DNA of 64,000 nucleotides, from positions 62,001 through 126,000 of the forward strand of contig NZ_CADIJO010000016.1 of the NCBI RefSeq assembly GCF_902859705.1, read 5' to 3'. The position numbers and the translations under genes are program-made. Positions 10,059 to 17,384 of the stretch are shown here, one piece after another. Source of the DNA: Achromobacter deleyi. Its GTDB lineage: Bacteria; Pseudomonadota; Gammaproteobacteria; Burkholderiales; Burkholderiaceae_B. The notes below the pieces were generated by a model. The model had not been told where the DNA came from and ran no database searches. It worked only from the letters and a program-made list of their open reading frames with translations. Every line of letters begins with the position of its first letter. The first letter of the stretch is position 1.

Positions 10059-10209
10059 GGACGGGCTCCTTGGAAAAAGCGGGGCCTCGTCCCTCACGGG
10101 ATGGCAGCTCCCGCACGCGGTTGAGAAAAAAGCATCGGCGTCACGGGTGACGCGCGTCCGCAGACTCGATGCGATGGCGGACTGGCGGGTAGCGCGGAAA
10201 GAATCCGCG

Positions 10210-10275
10210 GCAGCCTGGAAACTCTGGCTGCTGGCATGGTGCTGACGAATCAGCGACACATGCGGGCAGCTTCAT
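10210..10275 (-). promoter_or_regulatory. Structured leader element, copy C
   Basis: GCAGCC (10210-10215) pairs with GGCTGC (10226-10231), and GCTGA (10241-10245) with TCAGC (10250-10254) around CGAA, followed by CATGCGGGCAGCTTCATG. The layout matches elements A and B. It sits in the 10059-10395 gap, where I see no gene. Confidence 0.5.
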
Positions 10276-10344
10276 GCGCGAGGCGAGCCGCGTCAGCCGG
10301 AAATCGGCATTTGCAACAGCCCCGATTGGCGAACGCGGAAAAAA

Positions 10345-10376
10345 GAAAGCCCCGCAATAAGTGCGGGGCTGTCAGG
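10345..10376 (-). terminator. Intrinsic terminator after the 103-aa ORF
   Basis: On the minus strand AGCCCCGCA and TGCGGGGCT pair around a short loop, followed by TTCTTTTTTCC. It lies 20-50 bases after the stop codon at 10396. Confidence 0.8.
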
Positions 10377-10395
10377 AGGATGAGGCGAAACTGGG

Positions 10396-10707
10396 TCAGC
10401 GAGGCCTGTCGCCCAGTACATGCTGCTTCCACAGGGCGAATGCCTCGTCCGGTCCCAGCTCTGCGAGGATGACGATGGGCTGGCCCCGACGGGCACGCAG
10501 CGATGCGAAATACGCTGGCCGGTCGGCGATGGCGTTGAGCTTGATGCCCTTTAGGAACAGCAACTGGCGGGGGCGAACTTTGGTGGTAACGCAGGCATGA
10601 TTGCGCTTGTTTGGGGCAAAAGGGCCAGCGAAGCGGGCGGACACGGCCAGAAAACCGCGACGAACTACTTGTACTTGCCAGGCGAGGCGAACGGGTGACA
10701 TCAGCAT
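10396..10707 (-). CDS. Small protein of unknown function (103 aa)
   Basis: A basic N-terminal half (VRLAWQVQVVRRGFLAVSAR) leads to KVRPRQLLFLKGIKLNAIAD and an acidic end (GPDEAFALWKQHVLGDRPR). No family is recognised. ATG at 10701 is an alternative start and neither has a convincing ribosome-binding site. The well-formed terminator just after the stop supports it as real. It lies where the ICE backbone meets the metal island. Confidence 0.45.
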   Translation of the reverse strand: MLMSPVRLAWQVQVVRRGFLAVSARFAGPFAPNKRNHACVTTKVRPRQLLFLKGIKLNAIADRPAYFASLRARRGQPIVILAELGPDEAFALWKQHVLGDRPR

Positions 10708-10859
10708 ATCGCTATGCGGTAAAGAAGACCGTCCTAAAGCTTGCAGGATCCCGGCATAGCTTCATCATCACCTCTCCGTGACGGCTCATTGGAACGAAAA
10801 AGGCCAGCATCGCCGTGATGGACTTTCATAATTGCCAGGTCAACTGGCTTGCGTGCTGT

Positions 10860-11018
10860 TTATTCACAGCAAGGCATTGCGACGTCGTTGCAGCAATCGC
10901 CGCCATCGCAACAGGGCGTTGCAGCAAAAGCGGCGGTGGGCGCTAGCATGAGGGCCAAGCCGCGGCCGCTCATGCTGGGGGCCGTTCTCTTCAGATTGGT
11001 GTCCTGCACCGTGTGCAT
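10860..11018 (-). CDS. Very small Cys-rich exported peptide (52 aa), candidate metal-binding protein
   Basis: It starts at ATG 11018, 25 bases after the lspA stop, and ends TAA at 10860. A basic start and a hydrophobic stretch (about residues 18-33, LALMLAPTAAFAA) look like a signal peptide with cleavage after AFA or FAA. The predicted mature part is only about 19 residues and holds three Cys-Cys pairs: PCCDGGDCCNDVAMPCCE. Such spacing suggests soft-metal binding (Cd, Pb, Zn, Hg), in line with its place at the end of a cadA-lspA unit. The ribosome-binding site is weak (GGAAA). I know of similar tiny Cys-pair proteins in metal islands but cannot name the family. Confidence 0.6.
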   Translation of the reverse strand: MHTVQDTNLKRTAPSMSGRGLALMLAPTAAFAATPCCDGGDCCNDVAMPCCE

Positions 11019-11043
11019 TGCGAATTTCCGGATCGTCCCAATG

Positions 11044-11544
11044 TCACTGGGACTCCTTTGTGGCGGCCGGGTTCTCCACGCTCATGAACGACTGGGCCAC
11101 CAGCGCGATCGCCCCGCCCACGATGGCCATGTCAGCGATGTTGAAGGCGGGCCAGTGCCAGCCGTGCAGGTGAAAGTCGATGTAGTCGATAACGTGCCCG
11201 CGCGTGGCGCGGTCGAACGCGTTGCCCAATGCGCCGCCCAGAATGAGGCTGTACGAAAGGCCTTCCGTTTTGCGCAGCGGCCGGGAGAGCAGCCATGCGA
11301 GCCATGCCGATATTGCGAACGCGATCGCCAGAAAAAACCACCGCTGCCAGCCGCCCGCGCCAGCAAGGAAGCTGAACGCCGCGCCGGGATTGAGAGCGTG
11401 AACTAGGTTGAAGAATGACGCCACCTCGTGCGACCAACCCAAGGGAGTTGTCGCGTCAATGTAGCTCTTAGCTGCCTGATCGCCGGCGAATATAACGATC
11501 GCGAGTGAGTACCACTGCGTCTTGCGAAGAGATGGTTCATCCAT
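11044..11544 (-). CDS. lspA: Signal peptidase II of a metal-resistance operon (PbrC-like)
   Basis: Inner-membrane aspartyl protease that removes lipoprotein signal peptides. It has 166 residues and about four membrane segments. Family motifs are present: NPGAAFSFL, GGALGNAFDR, GHVIDYIDF and FNIADMAI, with the catalytic pair expected at Asp120 and Asp138. It follows the P-type ATPase gene by 3 bases and so shares its transcript, as lspA-like pbrC does in lead-resistance operons. It is most likely an accessory copy, not the cell's housekeeping lspA. What it processes here is unknown, as no lipoprotein gene is adjacent. Confidence 0.9.
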   Translation of the reverse strand: MDEPSLRKTQWYSLAIVIFAGDQAAKSYIDATTPLGWSHEVASFFNLVHALNPGAAFSFLAGAGGWQRWFFLAIAFAISAWLAWLLSRPLRKTEGLSYSLILGGALGNAFDRATRGHVIDYIDFHLHGWHWPAFNIADMAIVGGAIALVAQSFMSVENPAATKESQ

Positions 11545-11547
11545 TGT

Positions 11548-14460
11548 TCATGCCGCCTTGAACTTCAGGAGGCGCAGCCCATTGACGACAACCAAAAGAC
11601 TTGCCCCCATGTCAGCGAACACAGCCATCCACATGGTGGCATGCCCTGTGAACGTCAACGCAAGGAACACCGCCTTGATGCCAAGGGCCAGAACGATGTT
11701 CTGCGTGAGGATCGCCGCAGTGCTACGCGACAGCCGGATGAAGGCGGGGATCTTGCGCAGGTCGTCGTCCATCAGGGCGACGTCGGCTGTTTCGATCGCG
11801 GTGTCGGTGCCGGCCGCGCCCATGGCGAAGCCGATGTCGGCACGGGCGAGCGCGGGCGAATCGTTGATGCCGTCGCCCACCATGCCCACCTGGCCCTCGC
11901 CGCCGACCAGGCTTTCGATGGTCTTGAGCTTGTCTTCGGGCAGTTGGTCACCACGGGCTTCAGAGATTCCGACCTGGGCAGCGATGGCCGCGGCCGTGTG
12001 CTGGTTGTCCCCCGTCAGCATCAGCGTGCGCACACCCAGCGCCTGCAGGTCGGCCACCGCCTCACGGCTGGTTTCCTTCACGGTGTCGGCCACTGCAAAA
12101 ATGCCGAGCACGGTCGCATCGTCCATCAGCAGGATCGCTGTCTTGCCTTGGCGCTCCAGGGTCTCCAGCCGAGCCTGGAGCGTCGCTTCGCTCAGGCCCA
12201 GCTCCTGGGCGAGCCTGTGGTTGCCCATGTGCAACATGCGCCCGGCGACGCGGCCGCGCACGCCGCGGCCAGGCAGCGCCGCGAAGTCGTCGACCTCGTG
12301 CAGCGCGATGCCGTCACGGTTCGCCTTGCGGGCGATGGCCTGAGACACAGGATGGTCCGAGCGTGCCGCGAGGCTTGCGGCCCAGGCGGCAACTTCCTGC
12401 GCCTCGCCGATCAGCGGCACGAAGTCGGTCTGCTCGGGCTTGCCATGTGTGAGTGTGCCGGTCTTGTCCAGGGCCAACGCCTTGAGCTTGCGCCCGCCCT
12501 CCAGGTAGACGCCACCCTTGATCAGGATGCCGCGTCGGGCGGCAGCGGCCAAGCCGCTGACGATGGTGACCGGCGTGGAGATGACCAGAGCGCAGGGGCA
12601 GGCGATCACCAGCAGTACCAGGGCCTTGTAGACCCAGTCAAACCATGCGCCGCCGAAGGCGAGCGGCGGCACGACGGCAACCAGCACGGACACCGCGAAC
12701 ACCGCCGGCGTGTAGACGCGGGCGAACTGGTCGACGAAGCGCTGCGTGGGCGCACGGCTGCCCTGCGCGGACTCCACGGCATGGATGATGCGCGCGAGCG
12801 TCGAGTCGCTGGCGCCTGCGGTCACCTTGTATTCGAAAGAGCCGGTCTCATTGATGGTTCCGGCGAAGACCTGGTCACCTTCGGCCTTCTCGACGGGCAG
12901 GCTCTCGCCGGTGATGGGCGCCTGGTTGATGGCCGATCGACCCGAGGTGATCAGGCCGTCCAGTGCGATGCGCTCGCCAGGACGCACGCGGACCACCGCG
13001 CCCTTTGCGACCTCCTTGGCCGGCAGCTCTGTCCATGAGCCATCGGCCTGCCGCACGGTCGCGGTCTCGGGCGCCAAGTCCATCAGCCCCCGAATGGCGT
13101 TGCGGGCGCGGTCCAGCGACTTCGCCTCGATCACTTCCGCCAACGCGAACAGGAACATGACCATGGCGGCCTCCGGCCAGTGGCCGATCGCCATGCCGCC
13201 GGTGACCGCGATGGCCATCAGGGCGTTCATGTTCAGGTTGAGGTTCTTCAGCGCGATCCAGCCCTTCTTGTAGGTGCTGAGGCCGCCGGTGAAGATCGAA
13301 ACCAGTGCCAGCACGATCACGGCCCAATGATTGCCGTCGTTGACCCAGTACACGCCTTCGGCGGCCACCGCCGCAACGCCCGAAACCGCCATCGGCCACC
13401 AATTGGTCTTGTGCGCGGCCACCGGGGCATCGCGCGGCTCATCAGTCCTCTGGACCTCGGCTTCCATGCCCAGCGATTCGATGGCTTCGACTGCCGGCTT
13501 GATCGCGTCGGGTGTGTGCCGAACCGTGAGCGTGCGCTGCATCAGGTTGAAATCCATTCCCTGCACGCCCGGCATGCCTTGCAGCTTGCCGCGGATCAGA
13601 CTTTCCTCGGTCGGACAGTCCATCTTCGCGATGCGAAGTACCGTGGTGGCTGTCTGCATGTCCTGCCGCGCAGCCTGCATTCCAATGGAAGCAAGCGCCT
13701 TCTCGATCGGCGCTGAGGTCGCCAGCGTGTGCTGGACTCCCAGCACACGCTGCATCAGATTGAAGTCGAGCGCGGTCACACCCGGCAGCTTGCCCAGCCG
13801 GTCGCGGATCAGCGCTTCTTCCGTCGGGCAATCCATGTTCTCGATCCGGTACGTCACCCGCTCGCCGATCGGCGGCGCGGAAACGGCAGCGGTTGGTTGC
13901 TGCTGCAGGGCCGAGGATGGGATCACAGCCGCGGCTTCGATCGGCCCCGTGTGGCCGAAGGTCTGCTCCTTGGCGCGCATGCCGATCGAGGCCAGGACCT
14001 GCTCCATCTGCGCGCGTGCCTGAGCGAGGTGTTTCACCGACAGGGTGCGCTCAGCGAGGTCGAAGTCGAGGTCCTGAATTCCCTCGACTGCCCCGAGGTG
14101 CGAGCGGATGAGTTTCTCCTCGCTCGGGCAGTCCATGTTCTCGATGCGGTAGGTGGTCGACACGGCGGCGTCTCGGACAGCCTGAGCCTTCATGCCCACC
14201 GAATTCAGCGCTTGCTCCAAGGCATCGGCCGAGACTTCGCGGTGCGAAATGGTCAACAAACGCTGCGGAAGATCGAACAGGAGCCGCTCGACACCGGGCA
14301 TGCCCTCCAGCGTTCGCCGCACCAGTGCTTCCTCATTGCGGCAATCCATGTTGCTCACGTGGAAAACGGTGGTTTCAGTGCTGGCCTGCTCACTGGCGCA
14401 CGCCGTCTGTTGGCCATTGCCGCCGGAGCAGGCGCATGGGCTGGAAGGTTCTTTGTTCAT
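11548..14460 (-). CDS. cadA: P1B-type Cd/Zn/Pb-exporting ATPase with four HMA domains
   Basis: Inner-membrane pump that exports divalent soft metals using ATP. With ATG at 14460 it has 970 residues. Four metal-binding domains line up at the N-terminus, each with a single-Cys motif: MDCRNEE (38), MDCPSEE (109), MDCPTEE (209) and MDCPTEE (280). Then follow membrane segments, TGESLPVEK, the CPCALVIS transport motif, DKTGTLTHGKP, the SDHPVSQA segment and GDGINDSPALA. Readings starting further upstream would begin inside the promoter, so the ATG at 14460 with GAAGAG before it is preferred. It heads a unit with lspA and the Cys-rich peptide and is divergent from cadR. CxxEE-type HMA domains are typical of Cd/Pb/Zn pumps; four is unusual. 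Confidence 0.93.
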   Translation of the reverse strand: MNKEPSSPCACSGGNGQQTACASEQASTETTVFHVSNMDCRNEEALVRRTLEGMPGVERLLFDLPQRLLTISHREVSADALEQALNSVGMKAQAVRDAAVSTTYRIENMDCPSEEKLIRSHLGAVEGIQDLDFDLAERTLSVKHLAQARAQMEQVLASIGMRAKEQTFGHTGPIEAAAVIPSSALQQQPTAAVSAPPIGERVTYRIENMDCPTEEALIRDRLGKLPGVTALDFNLMQRVLGVQHTLATSAPIEKALASIGMQAARQDMQTATTVLRIAKMDCPTEESLIRGKLQGMPGVQGMDFNLMQRTLTVRHTPDAIKPAVEAIESLGMEAEVQRTDEPRDAPVAAHKTNWWPMAVSGVAAVAAEGVYWVNDGNHWAVIVLALVSIFTGGLSTYKKGWIALKNLNLNMNALMAIAVTGGMAIGHWPEAAMVMFLFALAEVIEAKSLDRARNAIRGLMDLAPETATVRQADGSWTELPAKEVAKGAVVRVRPGERIALDGLITSGRSAINQAPITGESLPVEKAEGDQVFAGTINETGSFEYKVTAGASDSTLARIIHAVESAQGSRAPTQRFVDQFARVYTPAVFAVSVLVAVVPPLAFGGAWFDWVYKALVLLVIACPCALVISTPVTIVSGLAAAARRGILIKGGVYLEGGRKLKALALDKTGTLTHGKPEQTDFVPLIGEAQEVAAWAASLAARSDHPVSQAIARKANRDGIALHEVDDFAALPGRGVRGRVAGRMLHMGNHRLAQELGLSEATLQARLETLERQGKTAILLMDDATVLGIFAVADTVKETSREAVADLQALGVRTLMLTGDNQHTAAAIAAQVGISEARGDQLPEDKLKTIESLVGGEGQVGMVGDGINDSPALARADIGFAMGAAGTDTAIETADVALMDDDLRKIPAFIRLSRSTAAILTQNIVLALGIKAVFLALTFTGHATMWMAVFADMGASLLVVVNGLRLLKFKAA

Positions 14461-14500
14461 AGATCGCTCTTCATTGACAAGGTTTTCCCCGGATGCCATC

Positions 14501-14531
14501 ATTAGAAAACCTCTAGTAGATATAGAGTCAA
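14501..14531 (-). promoter_or_regulatory. cad/pbr-type operator-promoter
   Basis: TTGACT (14526-14531) and TCTAAT (14501-14506) on the minus strand are separated by exactly 19 bases, with the dyad CTCTA...TAGAG in the spacer. This is the classic layout of a MerR-family metal promoter. It drives cadA-lspA and is shared with the divergent cadR. Confidence 0.9.
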
Positions 14532-14551
14532 GTTTTTTATAGGAAGCAACC

Positions 14552-14950
14552 ATGATGCGGATCGGTGAACTGGGCAAGAAGGCAGATTGCTTGGTGCAGA
14601 CCGTGCGCTTTTACGAGTCAGAAGGCTTGCTGCCCGAGCCTGCACGTAGCGAGGGCAACTTCAGGCTCTATGACGAAGTCCATTTGCAGCGCTTGCTGTT
14701 CATCCGCCGCTGCCGGGCGAAGGACATGACGCTGGATGAGATCCGTCAACTGCTGAACTTACGGGATCGGCCAGAGTTGGGCTGCGGCGAGGTGAACGCG
14801 CTGGTCGACGCTCATATCGCGCAAGTGCGGACCAAGATGAAGGAATTGCGCGCCTTGGAGCGCGAGTTAATGGATCTGCGACGCTCCTGCGATAGCGCCC
14901 GAACCTCGCGCGAGTGCGGCATTCTCAACAGCTTGGCCGAGCCCGCCTGA
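14552..14950 (+). CDS. cadR: MerR-family Cd/Pb-responsive regulator
   Basis: Regulator of the divergent cadA operon. It has 132 residues with an N-terminal MerR helix-turn-helix (MRIGELGKKADCLVQTVRFY) and a long dimerisation helix. The metal-binding cysteines expected for CadR/PbrR are present: Cys78 in ELGCGEVN, and Cys113 and Cys122 in RRSCDSARTSRECGIL; Cys13 is also at the PbrR position. AGGAAG precedes two adjacent ATGs (14552 and 14555) and either could be used. From sequence alone CadR and PbrR cannot be told apart. Confidence 0.9.
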   Translation: MMRIGELGKKADCLVQTVRFYESEGLLPEPARSEGNFRLYDEVHLQRLLFIRRCRAKDMTLDEIRQLLNLRDRPELGCGEVNALVDAHIAQVRTKMKELRALERELMDLRRSCDSARTSRECGILNSLAEPA

Positions 14951-15404
14951 AGCTCGAGCGTGTCATCGGTGCTGGAAGTGATCGGGTCCAGTTCTGAGAG
15001 CCACGTGCCGCGCTCCATCATGCGAAAGCGCGCGATTCTGACGTTTTGAGACGGCGTGCGACCGAGGGCGTGGCCCACAGGAGCCAGCGCGAGCCGGACG
15101 ACCTGCGCGCCGCAATCTCCGCCACCTTACGGGTTCTCCAGGCCAGACCGAGCATCGCGGCGTGGCTGCGCAGGTGCAGGTGCAGGCCAAGGTAGCAGTG
15201 CGCCACGACGCGGCCCGACTCATGGGCACGCCACGCAACTCGCGATCGCTTCGCAAGAAGCCGCAAGGCCCGACTCGCGCAAGAATGCGACGTGGGCAAG
15301 ATCGTATAGCCAGCAGCGCAAGCGTTTGCCGCTGCTGGCCGGCTCCGGAAGGGATAGACAAGCTGCGGGCCGTAGTCCATTGGAAAGTCCATCTTTCTTG
15401 AGTG
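14951..15404. other. 454-bp stretch without a recognisable gene
   Basis: Between cadR and the desaturase remnant I see no intact gene. Open frames exist on both strands, but none has a familiar motif, a good start and normal codon use together. It is probably debris from rearrangement of the metal island. Confidence 0.5.
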
Positions 15405-15868
15405 TCACTCTTTGGCGCCCAGCGTGTGCTTTTGCGACCGGAAAGCGCTGAACAAGTGGCCCCCGGGCATCCAGAAATCGCCGTAGTTGACTTGGGCGTC
15501 TTCGTGCTCACGCTTGTGATGCCAGCGATGGGCTTCAGCCACCCCGATCAACAATCCCAACGGCCCGACCCGGTATCCCAGATTGGAGTGCTGGAAGGCC
15601 AGATGCACGACCAAGAAGCCGAGCCATGCGCCGACGGCCAACCACAGCTTGGAACGCCGCTACTGGCTCAACGGGGAGTGGAAAGGCCGCCCGCCCTCTA
15701 GCAAGGCGGCACAAGCGAGCGCGACGATCACTGTGAGTAGCTCCGTCGGAAAAGACGGCCGGCCGGTCGCGAGCTCGCCGAAGAGCACAACCGCAGTGGC
15801 GCCACGGATCAGTGGATAGCAGCCATACCGGATGACAGTCGCAATGAAGGGGGCGCATTGGTGCTCAT
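15405..15868 (-). pseudogene. Sterol desaturase / fatty acid hydroxylase family protein, decayed
   Basis: The reading from ATG 15868 (AGGAC upstream) shifts frame near 15825, continues as TELLTVIVALACAALLEGGR, meets a TAG codon at 15660-15662 where relatives would have Gln, and resumes as RRSKLWLAVGAWLGFLVVHL. It then jumps from SNLGYRVGPLGLL to GVAEAHRWHHKREHEDAQVN, which holds the HxxHH-type histidine box, and ends at 15405. A frameshift, a nonsense codon and an internal deletion show decay. It is preceded by a TTGACT-N19 promoter (15896-15926), so it was once part of the metal regulon. Confidence 0.75.
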
Positions 15869-15895
15869 CTGTTCTGTCCTAAAGCTCTGACTGGA

Positions 15896-15926
15896 TTGGA
15901 AAACCTTCTAGCTACGGTAGAGTCAA
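15896..15926 (-). promoter_or_regulatory. MerR-type promoter facing the desaturase remnant
   Basis: TTGACT (15921-15926) is followed after 19 bases by TTCCAA (15896-15901). The spacer CTACCGTAGCTAGAAGGTT has the same length and part of the sequence (CTA...TAG, AGGTT) of the cadA promoter spacer. Confidence 0.6.
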
Positions 15927-15970
15927 GGGCGTCCGGGAAGACCCTGTGGCAAGTTCGTTGCATCTGCGCC

Positions 15971-16001
15971 TTGACTCTCCAGCCGCTACAGGCTTCAGCA
16001 T
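15971..16001 (+). promoter_or_regulatory. MerR-type promoter facing the CDF transporter gene
   Basis: TTGACT (15971-15976), 19 bases, then CAGCAT (15996-16001). The spacer CTCCAGCCGCTACAGGCTT has a dyad-like CTCCAG...CTACAG. The gene starts 24 bases after the -10, with GGAAGGAAC between them. The -10 is poor, as in many activator-dependent promoters. Confidence 0.5.
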
Positions 16002-16025
16002 CCATCGATTTGGAAGGAACAATGC

Positions 16026-16661
16026 ATGGCTGAAAACCACAGAAATCACGAAAACGACGAGTTGGGCCGCCTAGATGCGAGCGATGCGAAGGACCGAAAG
16101 ATTCTTCTGACTGTGTTGCTGATCAACCTGACGCAGTCCGCCGCCGGCATTGCCCTTGGCATCTGGGCTGGCTCTACGGCGCTGATGGGCGCCGGGTTGG
16201 ACAACCTCGCCGATGCGTCGGTCTATGCGGTTAGCCTGTATGCCGTCGGTCGTGCGGCAACGGTCAAGGTGGGCGCGGCCCGCTTGTCGGGTTTCTTGCT
16301 AATCGGCCTGGCCGCGCTGCTGCTGTTGGAAGTCCTACGCCGCTTCGCTGGAGGGGAAGAGCCTGTCGGCCCAGCCATGATGGCCATGGCCGCGCTGAAC
16401 GCGGCTTTGAACCTAGTGTGCCTCAGACTACTGCGCCGCCATCGCGGGGAAGATGTGAACTTCAAGGCGTCAGCGATCTTTACCAGCAACGACTCCATCG
16501 TCAATGGTGCGATTGTGCTGTCCGGGGTGCTGGTGATGGGGTTCGGGTCGAACATCCCGGATCTGGTGCTGGGCGTCATCGTGGCCGCAATCGCAGCGAA
16601 TGGGGGGCGGGAAATCCTGCGCGAAGCATCGGAAACAGCTCGCCGTAAGGCGGGCACATAA
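16026..16661 (+). CDS. Cation diffusion facilitator-type metal transporter, short form
   Basis: Inner-membrane divalent cation exporter by similarity (Zn/Cd/Co type). It has 211 residues and about six membrane segments. The second segment region has the expected metal-site pattern in GLDNLADASVY (Asp-x3-Asp). The fifth has SNDSIVNGAIVLSG, where Asp-x3-Asn takes the place of the more common His/Asp-x3-Asp. The cytoplasmic C-terminal domain of full CDF proteins (about 300 residues) is missing, as in other short members. A His-rich start (MAENHRNHENDE) may bind metal. GGAAGG precedes the ATG. It forms part of the metal island. Confidence 0.8.
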   Translation: MAENHRNHENDELGRLDASDAKDRKILLTVLLINLTQSAAGIALGIWAGSTALMGAGLDNLADASVYAVSLYAVGRAATVKVGAARLSGFLLIGLAALLLLEVLRRFAGGEEPVGPAMMAMAALNAALNLVCLRLLRRHRGEDVNFKASAIFTSNDSIVNGAIVLSGVLVMGFGSNIPDLVLGVIVAAIAANGGREILREASETARRKAGT

Positions 16662-17384
16662 GGCATGTTTTCGCCCAGTTCATCCCGAGGTTTACCTCTG
16701 CAAAAGAGGTAGTCCAGCCTTTGGGCTACGGCCTCGGCTGCAGCCGAGCGTACCATTGGCGATGGCCGCGCGATAGGCGGGCATGCCGTTCTCGACCTCC
16801 GTCTGCCGTACAGCAGCGGTGCGCAAGGTTGAGGGTGCATGTCGTCTCTCCTGTTCGTGTGGCCCAGGCCAATGGCCGGGCCGGGACGTTGATGGGCAGG
16901 AGAATGGCGCCGAAGGCCCAACGGCCTTCGGCTCGGGAGAAAAGAGGAACCACCCGTGGGCTGATTGGCAGGCCCGGTCGTCGCTAGAACCGTCTGCTCA
17001 TCAAGCAATCACACCCGGCCCATGTCGTGGCTGGGGCCGGCATCGTCTGGCGCACATCCGCGCACAAAGGGAGCCCGTTTTTGCACCGGCGGGCACCGGC
17101 ACCGATTACCGCTGACCACGAAGGGTCTCCCGGTGGCTCGTGCAGCCTGGCAAGCCACCGGGAGACCCTTCGCAGAGGGCGGAAGAAACGCAGATCAACA
17201 GAACGCGCGTGGTGCGGCTCGCAGAGAAGCTACCTTCAGGTCCCGCGGCCGGGGACGGCTGGGCGGGACGCGCACACGGATCAAGAAGGCGTTGCGCGCT
17301 GGGCGTCCCGCAGGGCATGCGGCGGAGTGCGGGACAGGGGCCACGCCGCCGAAGGCGGGCACGGCTCACGGGGAACGGGGGCGG
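16662..17384. other. 723-bp intergenic region between the CDF gene and topB
   Basis: I see no credible gene here. It holds a TACCTC/GAGGTA hairpin just after the CDF gene, the perfect 16-bp palindrome CTCGGCTGCAGCCGAG (16733-16748) and the long hairpin at 17119-17172. It marks the inner edge of the metal island, where it meets the ICE backbone. Confidence 0.6.
17119..17172. repeat. Perfect 20-bp inverted repeat with 14-base loop
   Basis: The left arm at 17119-17138 begins CGAAGGGTCTCCC; the right arm at 17153-17172 is its exact complement. There is no T-run on either side, so it is not a standard terminator. It is 213 bases downstream of topB. Confidence 0.85.

Noticed and set aside
10849..11406. 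Plus-strand ORF opposite lspA and the Cys-rich peptide
   Set aside because: It is antisense to a well-supported signal peptidase and has no motif.
11044..11544. Housekeeping lspA
   Set aside because: It directly follows cadA within an ICE metal island and has no ileS or ispH neighbour, so an accessory copy is more likely.
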